DNA from: Episyrphus balteatus
Lineage: Eukaryota; Arthropoda; Insecta; Diptera; Syrphidae
Assembly (NCBI RefSeq): GCF_945859705.1
Contig: NC_079134.1
Location: 30,103,636-30,167,635, forward strand
Reading direction: 5' to 3'
Length of the DNA stretch: 64,000 nt
The notes under the pieces are model-generated. The model saw only the letters and a list, made by a program, of their open reading frames with translations. It did not search any database and was not told where the DNA came from. Of the stretch, positions 35,494-46,006 are shown piece after piece. A program made the translations under genes and the position numbers. Within the stretch, counting starts at the first letter, position 1, and each line of letters starts with the position of its first letter.

Positions 35494-37439
35494 CTTTTTT
35501 TTATTTGGTACATTTTGTTGAATTCTACTCCTTTATTTTATTTTTTGTTTATACCAATTAGAAAAATTGGGAGTATTTTTATAACTGTCCATTATACCAG
35601 TTCTTACAAATAAATTAATGTATTAGTTCAATCAAAATTCTACTTAAACTTTTGTTTGAAAAGTGCAAAGTATCACTTTTTATATTAATGCGCATTGCGC
35701 ATATTAAACTGAAAGTTAAGTGTTTATACCAATCATTTTCACTGTTCAATTTTCGTTATGTTATAAGAACTCATCAAATTATTTCATTTTCTTTCTAAGA
35801 GTGTAGCTCAGTGTATCACTTAGACTCATGTTGTACGTAAGTAACCCAGAGATAATGTAGGTTGTTGTTATCCACCGCGTCGAACTCGTCTAAAAGTCGG
35901 TCGGTTCTCTCATTAGATGCACCTTGTTTGGCAAATTATGCATTCTCCAAGGTAAGTATGCTAGAAGAGCTGCTTTTGTCGGTATAAATATAGACTATAT
36001 GGCAAGAGCACCGGCAGCAGCACCGGCAGCGGCGGTATACTATGACGGTCAGATTGTGGTAGATATAGAAGCTTCTATTGCTGGTTGGTAGTAGCTTTTG
36101 GTAGCTGATTTGCCACATGGTCTACATTTCTCTCCTTTTACATGATTTCCATTTTGTAATCAGCCTGAGATGATTACCATTAAGGACATCCTTGGCGGTC
36201 GGTCGGGTCGGTGGCAAAATGTTAGAGAGACGATATGGTGATGATGATGATGGCCATAGACAAGGTTTTCTGTATATGCTCTTCCATATTGATGCTATAT
36301 ATGTCTACTTATATATTCTATACAAGGGGTGATGCACATTCAATAAAACCAGGCCGAATATAAAGAGAAAGGAGATAGAGCAGCTTTAAAGGTAAAGGAC
36401 TCCTGAAAACAGCCCGTTTCATGCCATTGAATTTGATTTGAATAACCATATGCGAAGTTGTTTTAAGAGAATAACAACAACGACGACAAAGACAAAGACA
36501 ACAACGACGACGATGATGATGATGATGACGATGATGACAACGAACGACACGTTGAAATGACAACATTCGGCTAGAGGATGCATTACAAAGGCTCCACATC
36601 ATAGTATAAACATGTATAATACTCATATTGCGATAGGATAGCTACCGCCCATCAAGTTATTTCATTATTTGCAGATGTCGTCGTGCCTTAGCATAAAGAC
36701 AAGAGACTTGATATAAATAAGCCTTCTGGGGGAGAGTAAAGTTCTTCAACCCTCCCGCTATTCGCTCCCCCTCTGTAAAATCTAGAATGAATACTGTCAT
36801 CATCATTACCATCAACAGCCTTATTAGTAATTGTGTGTAGCATATGCCTGGCGGTAATAGAGACAATGAACGACGATATGCGTGTAACAAAATTATTATA
36901 AGAAACTATCTATCTTTACTTTAATGTAAATATACACTCAGAGTCATTTGATTGTTGTTTATTTTTGGAAAATTATAATTAAAAATATAGATTTTTTGTA
37001 TAGCTAACTAAACAGAGGGTTGGAAATTAGGTCGTCTTAGTTAAAATAAAAATACAATCAAATATAATATAAGTAAAAAAAAAACTACAATGTTAATGTA
37101 AAGTTGGTTCACTGTGGCGTATACGTATTTTTTGTTTTAATCTTCAACTGTGAACTTAAAATTTCTATTGTGTTCAAAATTTTACAAGAACCTGACTTCA
37201 ATTCAAGCTTACTTGAATGCTTCATTTTCTAATGAATAAAATTATTGTCTGACTGGAAAATCGGTTTCGTTTCTTTTGATTAATTTTTGTGTGATTAAAT
37301 TTTATGTTTTGTTAACGAGTATACATTTATATTTTTTTTTAAATCTATAATTTTTCTTGTGCTTTGATTAGTTGCAAGAAATACGAAAAAATGGATCAAG
37401 TACGTTATTTTTATGAAAACCTGAACAGCTTTCTGTGTC
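35494..37439. other. Unique stretch with balanced composition and trinucleotide runs
   Basis: Between about 35800 and 36900 the sequence is far less homopolymeric than its surroundings. It holds GCACCGGCAGCAGCACCGGC near 36009, GGTCGGTCGGGTCGG near 36197, a (GAT)n run near 36238 and a mixed ACG/ATG run at 36474-36544. Minus-strand frames of 60-102 codons read through these runs (poly-His/Arg/Cys) and are not credible. Probably host intronic or intergenic DNA. Confidence 0.45.
36474..36544 (+). repeat. Interrupted ACA/ACG/ATG microsatellite
   Basis: AACAACGACGACAAAGAC followed by ACGACGATGATGATGATGAT and GACGATGATGACAACGA. A trinucleotide repeat, not part of any credible coding frame. Confidence 0.8.
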
Positions 37440-38140
37440 AATAAGTTAAAAGAGCTCAAGTCAATTTTTATCATTTTTCAGTATAAGCAAATGAAGTTTG
37501 TGGACCAGATTTTTTTTTTACTTTTTTTGTGATTACTTTTAAACTGTTGCCGCTAAACCAACAATTTTTTTTTCTGGATACATCAGGCTTGTTATACCCT
37601 TAATTTTCATATGTATATTTTTTCTTGAAAACGTTCGGGACGGCCGTTACATTTGAAAAAATAACTTACTTTGACTTAAGTATACAATTTTGCAGACATT
37701 TCAAGGAACAAAACAGCTTATGTTACTTAAACTGTTTTGCAAAATTGGTTTTGGTTCAAAATGCATTTTTTTAAAATGGCTTGAGTCGACATAAGAACAC
37801 AAATGGTTCACTCGACCACAAGTTTAAAATAGCTTATGTTGACCTAAGCGATGAATATATTTGAATTCAAATTCTCATAATAGCTTATGTCATGACTTAA
37901 GCTTATTTAAAAAAGTGTATTATTTTTAAGATTTGGACGATTTTATACATAAGCTATTTTGCAAATGCAGTTTTTGTCCAAAAAGACTTAAGCTACTATG
38001 ATTTTTTTTTTAATTTAACGGTTTATATTTTGCGTAGAGAAATGAGACCCAGACTAAAACTAAGCCGAATAAAAGGTGAACATGTTAAGCAAATAAAATC
38101 GATTTTCACTTATGTCGACATAAGCTCTTTTAACTTATTA
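37440..38140. mobile_element. Element packed with palindromic AGCTTATGTCGACATAAGC-like words
   Basis: The ends ATAAGTTAAAAGAGCTCAAG and TAAGCTCTTTTAACTTATT are inverted. Between them at least eight half or whole copies of one palindromic word occur: GACTTAAGTATA, CAGCTTATGTTACTTAAACTG, GGCTTGAGTCGACATAAGA, TAGCTTATGTTGACCTAAGC, TAGCTTATGTCATGACTTAAGC, CATAAGCTATTTTG, GACTTAAGCTACTATG and TTATGTCGACATAAGCTC. Spacing is irregular (40-130 bp). Non-coding; the class is unknown. Confidence 0.6.
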
Positions 38141-38576
38141 CCACAGCTTTAACCACATCTGCTTAAAATGGTGTAAAAGGTCAAAAGTGAAAATTTTTAA
38201 ACGTATTTTTGTATAGTTTTCCAGGTTGAAAACTTGACAAAATGACGCATAACGCCTTGTTTTTGGTTTGAAAAACAATTTATATACCTCCTTTTTTCAG
38301 AAACCATTCGTAGCTACTTGTATATATAAATATTGTTACTTTTGTACTTGCAAAAAGTGGCCAATGTAGTAAAGGCTTAAGCGTTAAATGGGTCTAATGC
38401 GTTTCATTCATTAAATTGTAACTCAAAACTTGCTCTATTTTATTTTTTAGAAACCTATAACCTAAATCTGAAAAAAATACTTTTTCAAATCCAGGTTCGA
38501 TTTTTCAAATTCAGGTTCGATTTTTCAAATCCAGGTTTGATTTTTTTTTGTCTTTGATTTCAATCCGAATTAAATA
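38141..38576. other. AT-rich stretch with a short triplicated word
   Basis: TTTTTCAAATCCAGGTTCGA, TTTTTCAAATTCAGGTTCGA and TTTTTCAAATCCAGGTTTGA follow one another at 38482-38540, a 20-bp unit present three times. Nothing else was seen. Confidence 0.55.
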
Positions 38577-38625
38577 TTAAGGCAGTGTGTGAATTGAGTT
38601 AAATATTTAGCCAAGGATATAGACA
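38576..38625. repeat. Fragment of the 56.2 kb Harbinger-like MITE end
   Basis: TTAAGGCAGTGTGTGAATTG and AGTTAAATATTTA match the terminal inverted repeat of the element at 56255-56535 with few changes. Only the outer part is preserved. Confidence 0.5.
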
Positions 38626-38638
38626 CTATACCTAGAGG

Positions 38639-39896
38639 TAGGGTTGCCAGATATATTTTGACGAAACTAGTAATCGAGATGTAAAATCCCGGACTTTCCC
38701 GGACAAATAAGGACACACAAAAGAGTACAAATCTAGGACAAAAGGAATGCATAGTTTTATAAAAACAAAAAAAAAGCGGAACAATCTTTTCAAAATTTAA
38801 ATAAAAATCACATTTTTAACCCTTGTTCCCGTAGCATTTTTTTCTTATTTTTTTCACAAAAAAAAAAAAAAAAAAAATTTTTGCTAATATTACAAAAGTT
38901 GGAATGTACATAGTTACAGTAAAAAAAAAATTAAAATTCCATTAAAACCCAATTGCTCAAAATTTTAAACGATTAAGAGCCAATTTTTCAATCTTCTAAT
39001 AAACAGTCAGGTAACTGTTCGACTAGTAAAGTTATTACACTCATAAACAATCAGATAAAAACATTGAATTTTTCAATCAAGAACAATTAATTCTACAGAA
39101 TAACAAAAAAAAAATTGTCAAATTCAAAAATATTTAAAATTAAACGTCATTTTTATTCATGATTGTTTTTGTTTCCTTGTGTTCCACTGTATTTTTTTCA
39201 AAATTCTTTCAAAACAGCTTTGATAACTGACACAATATTTTTGTTGAGATTATTCCTTAGAATAATTTGTATTCGTCTCTGAAAGAAGCAGATAGTTTTA
39301 TTGTAAGGAATAAGCTATATCTGCTTGTTGAAAAATTGATTTTTTTCTCTATCCTTAGGAATAAGTACTAAATGACTGTTTAACTGACTATTGAAAAATT
39401 GGCCCTTATTTAAATGCTAATAGAATTTTTAGTAAGTTACTATTTAAGTTAAGAAATGGTATTTTTGACTTAGCAACTTACTTAAGCGGCCTTATATTTT
39501 TCTTAATGGTTTAAAATTTTGCACCTTGAGTCTTACGATAAGGTACCTACTGTAATAAATAATAAAATTTAAATAAATTATTAAAATAAATTTTTGTTGG
39601 TCAGAGAATTCACTAACCAGTACCTCATACGTACATTTTTGAGTTTTGATTATATTGGAACAGAACACAAAAAAGAATTGAGCAGATAATATACCAAAAT
39701 AAAAACGCCTCGCTTTTAATGAACTCGATTCGTTTATTGAATAAGGAATGAATTAAGGGTAGCATACAAAAAGTGAGATTTTTAAAGGCTTCAAAAGAGT
39801 ACAATCCCTGACAATTGATAGAAACTATCCCGGACGTCCCCCACACAGCCAAAAAAGAGTACATGTCCGGGAAAACCCGGACGCATGGCAACCCTA
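38639..39896. mobile_element. hAT-like element with 8-bp duplication CCTAGAGG
   Basis: Inverted ends TAGGGTTGCCA and TGGCAACCCTA are flanked by CCTAGAGG at 38631-38638 and 39897-39904. A perfect 8-bp duplication with this TIR type is diagnostic of the hAT superfamily. CCCGGAC and GTCCGGG words follow inside each end. The element is 1258 bp. It has no transposase frame and contains a nested family D MITE at 38977-39405, so its own length is about 830 bp. It is a non-autonomous copy. Confidence 0.88.
38977..39405. mobile_element. Family D MITE, copy 2, nested in the hAT-like element
   Basis: Same ends and interior as the 2794-3221 copy (GAGCCAATTTTTCAATCTTC to TATTGAAAAATTGGCCC). It is flanked by TAA on the left and TTA on the right, an imperfect version of the TWA duplication. 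Being inside the hAT-like element, it inserted later. Confidence 0.8.
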
Positions 39897-39904
39897 CCTA
39901 GAGG

Positions 39905-40411
39905 TGAAAAGATGAAATTTCTGCTGTTAAGGATTTAGTATCCTGTTCTGGGTGCAGATTAAATTTGTATCTTCAGAGAATACATTTTTAATAAGAGGGG
40001 TTTTGTGTATATTTGTAAATAAATGTTAAAATTTTTTAATAAACAAAGAAATTTGAAAAATAATTCAAGAACGTTGACCAAACATTAAACTCAGAGCACA
40101 ACGCGTTTTAAGAGTTTTAAATTGTAAGGTATTACTAATATCAAGGGGCACGGTAGTGCCCAGCCAAGTTCTCTAGCAACTTTGGCACTACACCCTTATT
40201 TACAGGAAACAACTCAGGCCATTTTCGACCCCCCTCTAACTTCCACACCAAAGATGCCAGAAATTTCAAACTCGCTACATTTGCTGAGCTCGCCGAACCC
40301 AAATTCCTCACAAAATTTCAGCTTCTAACGATGAGTAGTTTCTGAGATAAAGGACTTCAAAAATCGCGAAAACCGTAACTGACTCACTGACAGATCATCA
40401 AAATTATGGAG
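39905..40411. other. No gene recognised
   Basis: AT-rich to about 40140, then a more balanced stretch (GGGGCACGGTAGTGCCCAGC, CGACCCCCCTCTAACTTCC) leading into the 146-bp repeats. No frame or element end was established. Confidence 0.35.
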
Positions 40412-40720
40412 ACCTTCCCGCTATCGTAGAAACTTGAAATTTTACATGGTGATAGGACTTGTGGTGTATACAAAGGAAAAAATCGAAAATTTGAGATTTT
40501 CAATTCAGGGGGCGCGGTAACCGCCCATTTTCGCCGAATTTTCATCAATTATTATAGAGCACTTCTGATTATCGTAGAATCTTGAAATTTGGTAGAATGG
40601 TAGAGCTGGTAGTTTATACAAAGGAAACAATTTAAAATTTGAGAATTTTAGCCAGGTGGAGTGGCAACCGCCCATTTTCACTGAATTTTCATCAAATATA
40701 GAGATTTTCAATTCTACAGC
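40412..40720 (+). repeat. Two tandem units of about 146 bp
   Basis: Words recur in order with a spacing of about 146 bp: TATCGTAGAA, CTTGAAATTT, GTATACAAAGGAAA/TTATACAAAGGAAA, AAATTTGAGA, GCGGTAACCGCCCATTTTCG/GTGGCAACCGCCCATTTTCA, and GAATTTTCATCAA. GACTCACTGACAGATCATC precedes the first unit. Satellite-like, non-coding. Confidence 0.7.
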
Positions 40721-40744
40721 CATACCTTGCAAAAAGTAGTGAAA

Positions 40745-41096
40745 TCACAACAAAAACATTACTGTTAAAAAAAGAGCCAAGTTCTCCTATGTTGAAATTA
40801 TGCTAGCACAAAAAGTACTGAAATGTAAAAGTGTACAAAGTTCTAAAGCTCGGCTTTAAATTTGTATAAATAAAATTTTGGTTGTTCCCTTGTTCCCTTG
40901 GCAATTTTACTTTAAATTACCGATTTTTAAAGCTATTTGAAAAATTGCCAAGTAAACAACCAAAATTTTATTTATACAAATTTAAAGCCAAGCTTTAGAA
41001 CTTTGTACACTTTTACATTTCAGTACTTTTTGTGCTATCATAATTTCAACATAGGAGAACTTGGCTCTTTTTTTAACAGTAATGTTTTTGTTGTGA
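40745..41096. repeat. Near-perfect 350-bp palindrome
   Basis: Arms at 40745-40908 and 40941-41096 are almost identical in inverse, with a 32-bp spacer. Landmarks are CACAACAAAAACATTACTGT with its complement, GAGCCAAGTTCTCCTATGTT with AACATAGGAGAACTTGGCTC, and GTGTACAAAGTTCTAAAGCT. The left arm has a small extra GTTCCCTT duplication. High arm identity suggests it is young or homogenised by gene conversion. Confidence 0.9.
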
Positions 41097-43100
41097 AGTT
41101 TTTAACACCATTAAATCTTTATTTTTTTTGCAGCTTAAGAAAACTTTTAAGTCACGCCAAAAATCTATCCATTTAATATTCAACACATGTTTGGATGTCA
41201 AAAATTTGTCTTTTGCTCAATATTTAACCCAATCAACAAACAGCCTAAGAGACAAGAACATCAATTTTTGGTTATTTCTAGACATTTTTTTTAACCATCA
41301 GTTAGAGAAAAGCCAATTTGTCATTTTATTGCTGTTTAAACCTTTGATTGTATCTGGTGTTTTTTATATGATATTTTACGAAATAGTTTTTTGTATAAGG
41401 CTTAGGAAAGCTTTAAAAAAATGTTTGCTCCCTTACGCCCGCATGTGACAATATGTAAACAAAATTTGGTCGGTTCTTCTCATCGAAGGCTTATTTTGAT
41501 GTTCCTGCAGTTCCTGGCTGAGCTTAATAAAGTCAAGTTTCTTTTGATCTCAACAGTGTTTAAATGGATTCCGTTTATTTTTATTAAACATCTGCATTTT
41601 ATGTTGATGGGAAATGTAATAAAAGAAGAGTATCATTTTGATTTGAAGTGCCTTGTTTTTGTCTGTGTACGTTTGGGGGAAAATCCTGCTAGCTGCCAGT
41701 TGGTAAACTGGGTTTTCTTACAGGTTCGATCAAGATCGATGTGGTGTATATTCTTACGTATAAGAATTTCTACCAAATTGATACTATTGTCCATGATTAT
41801 TTTTGTGCGATTATAAGATGACTGACATGACGACTTATGGATTCAAAATGTGTAAGGGTTCACTCAAAAACTCAAAACGTTTTAAAATGTTTAATAACGT
41901 AACTTGAAAATTGTTATATTTTTTGTTTAACTAGATATTCCAGGATCTATCATACGACACTGACCACAAGACTGTGTACATATTTGTATCTTTTAACAAA
42001 GCTCTCTCTTTTTTCTTAGCTCTCATCAACATCAGAACAAAAGAAATTGAAACCTGTGGAATGGATGGTTGGATGATTTAAAATTGAAAGAACACCTCTC
42101 TCAAGGTACTACCTACTCTCTGTCTCTCGAATGGATGAATAAATCTTCGTTGGCGTATTTATAGAATTTCCTTTTCCTCTTTTTGGTTATAATATAGAAG
42201 AGTTTTTCAACCCAACCCATAACAGATTTAATGCATTTTATGCACTACAAAATAGGAATGTTAAAAAAGAGAGAGAGAGAGAGATGGTGAAATTATTAAT
42301 AAAGGATGTTACATAAATTGTGGTTATGGTTAAAAAGGTTCTTGAAAACCTATCAAATTCATATAAATATTAATTTTTCTCCCTAGCGAACCGAATAAAA
42401 GAACGAAGGGGGAGAATTATCTTCCTTCCTTCTTTATATTAAAATGGGATACTTAAATTTTCATGGGATACCTTCTGTTGTAGTTAAAAAAAAAAAGAAG
42501 AAAATAACTACCTACTTACCTACCCATCTCATTTTACAAAAAACGAATAAATAGGTGAAAAAGGGATTTGGTCAAAAGACAATAATAATAATGATGCCCT
42601 TTAAAATATGCAGTGTCCAGAATACATACCCTAATGGATTATGTTTTTTTTTTTACTAATGGAAGGAGAGGGTCGTAATGGTTTTATATGAAATTTCATA
42701 TATTGAAATATTATAAACCTTAATTTATATTGAGCATTAAAAAGTTCATTAAAATTTTAATATAATTTTTGGAAGCTACAAAGAGGGAGGCAAATGATTT
42801 TAATGCAGCAATAATAATATTTAATGATATATAAGTAGGTACTTTTGGTATGAGTAAGCTTGCCGAAGCAATGAAAATATCGGTTCTCAAAGTTTTACTA
42901 TCTCAGGAAATCTTTCAGATAATTCGAAGTACATTTCAATTTTTTTTAAATTGACTTTATAAGTCATCCATTTACTGTTAATTCATATAATTCTCATTTA
43001 AATGTTCAATATTCTAAATTAATACTTCATGTTTAATCACTTTAAAATAATTTATGTTTGTAATCATATATTTCATTGATTTAAAATTATTTAAAAAAAA
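41097..43100. other. Unique stretch with two overlapping open frames, no gene asserted
   Basis: Plus-strand frames of 106 codons (41128-41448) and 131 codons (41421-41816) overlap in different phases. They are the longest in the window outside repeats, hydrophobic and Leu/Phe/Ile-rich, as translated AT-rich DNA usually is, with no motif I recognise. A (GA)n run lies at 42269-42284, and pyrimidine-rich CTCTCTGTCTCTCG near 42117. Probably host non-coding DNA. Confidence 0.35.
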
Positions 43101-43345
43101 GAGTGTGTGTACACATGTACACTCGACTGAAGTTATACTTCTCATTCAGTATACATATATAAATGAATTTCATTTGCTATTTTTAATTTCTATTATTAAA
43201 TTAATTAATCCACACTTCGTTTTTTACATTTTTATCAAGTGAACAATAAATTAATTCTTTCATCCTCCTTGCGTCCATGTAGTTTTCAATTTAATCTGTG
43301 AACTTTACTCATGTTGTGCGGTTCAGAACGTACTATATATGGTTA
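43101..43345 (-). mobile_element. Family B hairpin-ended element, 3' module, copy 1
   Basis: Contains a hairpin GTGTACACATGTACAC at 43107-43122, then GACTGAAGTTATACTTCTCA (imperfect palindrome), and runs to GTTGTGCGGTTCAGAACGTA. The inverse is present at about 58570-58806 with high similarity (CATCCTCCTTGCGTCCATGT and AGTTTTCAATTTAAT also match). A partial copy including the hairpin is at 53208-53250. A palindromic subterminal motif next to a terminal hairpin again suggests a Helentron-like 3' end, which is inference. Confidence 0.7.
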
Positions 43346-43439
43346 ACGAAAGTAAACAAATTGCGCATAAAATGTGCGATATGGTAATTTTATGAGAATT
43401 GTGTGTGCTTCAGCACTAGTAGTAGCAATATGCAACTTG

Positions 43440-44848
43440 CAGGGTTGCTACAAAGCTCAAAAGTGAGCTGAGCTCAGCTCGCAGCTCAGCTCAAATTTTG
43501 AGCTAGCTCACTTTTGAGATATGTACCATAGCTCAGCTCATTTGAGCTGAGCTGAAAGTGAGCTGAGCTGATGGTTGAGCTGAGCTGTTGGGTGAGCTAA
43601 GGTAAAGTGAGCTGAGCTGAGCTGTGATGGGTGAGAGGATACATTGATTTTTATTTGGAAAGTATAATGAAATATGAAGATATTTTAAACTTTTATATAA
43701 CACCATAGCTTAAGATGTTTGATTATAGTTATTAATGGAATTATTTTAACACATAGATATTTTTATAAATAAGACAGATAATTTTTCGTGATCTTTTCTC
43801 TTGGTGTTTTTGATAGTAAATATATTTCTATTTTTTTTAGTAAAATATTTCTTTTTTTATCATAAAAAAAAAATTCCGGTACAATCCGGTTTTTCGACTT
43901 TTTTCAAAATTCCGAGAAAATCGCGTTTGAAAGTTGGGGTAAAATTTTTTTTCGAAAAATCCCCGAATCTTTGAACGCTCCTGGAAGCTAAACCGCTTGA
44001 GAGCAATTTTTGGGAATGATACCCAATGATAGCTTGTGTCATGGGCCTACGCTTTGCACATTCTCAGATTTTTAAAAAATCGCCTTCCATGTTAAACCGC
44101 CACATCATGCCTATTTTTTCAGAATCGTGCCTATTTTTTTTTTTACTTTTAAGTTCTCCCGGTTTGAGAGCGCGTGGATTGTAGGTTAAAGTCCCCGCTA
44201 CCTTTTGGCATCAAAAAATTTTATTTTCATTTTCGTCAAAATTCCGCGATATAGGCTTTGGAACGCTTTGATCTAGAGACAGGGGAGTGGTGCCATATGA
44301 AAGCTTATATTCTCAGCTAGCCGATAGTGGTATAATCCGGTTTTTCGATTTTTTTCAAAATTCCGAGAAAATAGTGTTTGAAAGTTGGGGTAAAATTTTT
44401 TTTCGAAAAATCCCCGAATCTTTGAATGCTCCTGGAAGCTAAACCGCTTGAGAGCAATTTTTGGGAATGATACCCAATGATAGCTTGTGTCATGGGCCTA
44501 CGCTTTGCACATTCTCAGATTTTTAAAAAATCATCTTCCATGTTAAACCGCCACATCATACTTATTTTTTCAGAATCGGGCTTAACTTTTTTTTTACCTT
44601 TAAGTTCACCCGGTTTGAGAACGCGTGCACCTACAGGGATGGGAGTTGTACCCAAATGTAGGTTAGAGTCCTCGCTACCTTTTGGCATCAACAAATTTTT
44701 TTTCATTTTTTTCAAAATTCCGAGATATAGGCGTTGGAAGTTGGGGCGCTCACTTTCATCTCAGCTCAAATGAGCTAAGCTATGGTACCTAGCTCAAATT
44801 TGAGCTGAGCTGTGAGCTGAGCTGAAATGTGAGCTTTTTGCAACCCTG
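43440..44848. mobile_element. hAT-like element with 8-bp duplication GCAACTTG
   Basis: Ends CAGGGTTGCTACAAAGCTCA and TGAGCTTTTTGCAACCCTG (with small differences) are inverted, flanked by GCAACTTG at 43432-43439 and 44849-44856. The 8-bp duplication and CAGGGTTGC terminus indicate hAT. GAGCTGAGCT repeats line both subterminal regions (43457-43625 and 44755-44835). The centre holds a unit of about 450 bp present twice (starting near 43883 and 44335; TTTGAAAGTTGGGGTAAAAT, GCTTGTGTCATGGGCCTACG). No transposase is encoded. A truncated inverse copy is at 52183-53199. Confidence 0.9.
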
Positions 44849-44955
44849 GCAACTTGCACACATGGAAATAACCACATGCAACTTGCCACACGCAACTTGC
44901 CACACGCAACTTGCCACTTGCAACTTGCCACTTGAAACATGTAACTTGCAACGTG
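44849..44955 (+). repeat. CAACTTGCCACATG minisatellite, copy 1
   Basis: About seven 12-14 bp units (GCAACTTGCCACACGCAACT and similar) immediately right of the hAT-like element, which inserted in this array. The array continues the same sequence seen, longer, at 51995-52182. Confidence 0.8.
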
Positions 44956-45065
44956 TTGTGTGTTTTATGTTTGCCGTACTGCGGCGTACTGCATTTTTAA
45001 ATACTAAAGTACTGCCTACTCTAAAGGTGAAACGACAGCCCTGCTACCCAGGGTGATCGCGTCAT

Positions 45066-45137
45066 AATCCCTTTGACATTCTTGTCAAAAAGTAAATTTT
45101 CATACCCACCCTCCCATAAGAAGTATAACTTCAAAAA
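45066..45137 (+). repeat. Repeat module M5, copy 1
   Basis: CTTTGACATTCTTGTCAAAA (itself an inverted TTTGACA/TGTCAAA) then AGTAAATTTTCA, CCACCCTCCC and AGAAGTATAACTTCAAAAA. The inverse lies at 51812-51886 and a direct copy at 58480-58555. It borders family B/hAT composites at two of three sites. The AGAAGTATAACTTC word is also present next to the family B hairpin. Confidence 0.7.
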
Positions 45138-46006
45138 TGATATAAAAGGCAGAGCTTGATTCAAAACAAATCACTCTTGTTTGATATTTCGTTGAGCAAA
45201 AGTTGCCTAGCGCTAACGTTCTCAAAAAGTATCACACCAGGGGGAGTGGCTTTGATTGTAATCCAACCTTGAATCGTTTAATTATTTTTTTTATTATTTA
45301 CGACGTTTTCTTCAAAGCGCCTCGATAATTTTATAAAGATAGTTCAACGAAGTTTATGGTTGCCAACTCATTTCATTTAACGTAATTTAAATTACTTAAT
45401 TATTTTATTAATAAAATTGTTTGTATATATATTTGAAAATACAACAAAACGTCTTTTCATTTATATTTGTTGTTGATTCAATTTTCTTTTGTTTAATACC
45501 TTTGTTCATTTATCTGTTCAACGTTTACTGCGGTCTTCGGACAGTATAAGCGCCTCAGAATAAATAAACAAAGCTGCGATTTCTAGATTTGTGACAGATA
45601 ATTTGATGACTGATACTACACAATAGTGTGTAGTCACACCCACAAACATCAAGGACGAAAACCTGGTCCTACAACTTTGAATAGTTTTTTTTTTACTGCG
45701 ATCAGATCCTAAACAGTTATGATTCAGTAATTACCCTGGAGACTTAATAAGCCAGTACATTTATAATTCGACCCAGCAGTTTGTACCACCCCCAAATTTT
45801 CTTTCTCATTTGATAGAGAATTGGCTGAATATCTTAACTCTGATTTTTCGCACTTGTGAAATTTACCTTTTTGGTCGCCATCTTGGATTTAAGTTTTTAA
45901 TAAATATCTCGACATCTTTTCATCTTAAGTAAATTTGGCTTTACAATAAACGTAGACAATTAAATTTCGCATTTTTTTATGTTTTAAAGCTCAAAAATTG
46001 GCAATA
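45138..46006. other. Unique stretch, no gene recognised
   Basis: Composition is somewhat more balanced than average (for example GCGGTCTTCGGACAGTATAA near 45530). No long frame or terminal repeat. Confidence 0.35.

Noticed and set aside
36318..36626. His/Arg/Cys-rich 102-codon protein
   Set aside because: It is a translation of the ACG/ATG trinucleotide run on the opposite strand.
41128..41816. Two overlapping open frames of 106 and 131 codons as a possible gene
   Set aside because: Different phases, strongly Phe/Leu/Ile/Lys-biased as expected of AT-rich DNA, no motif, no splice sites that join them convincingly.
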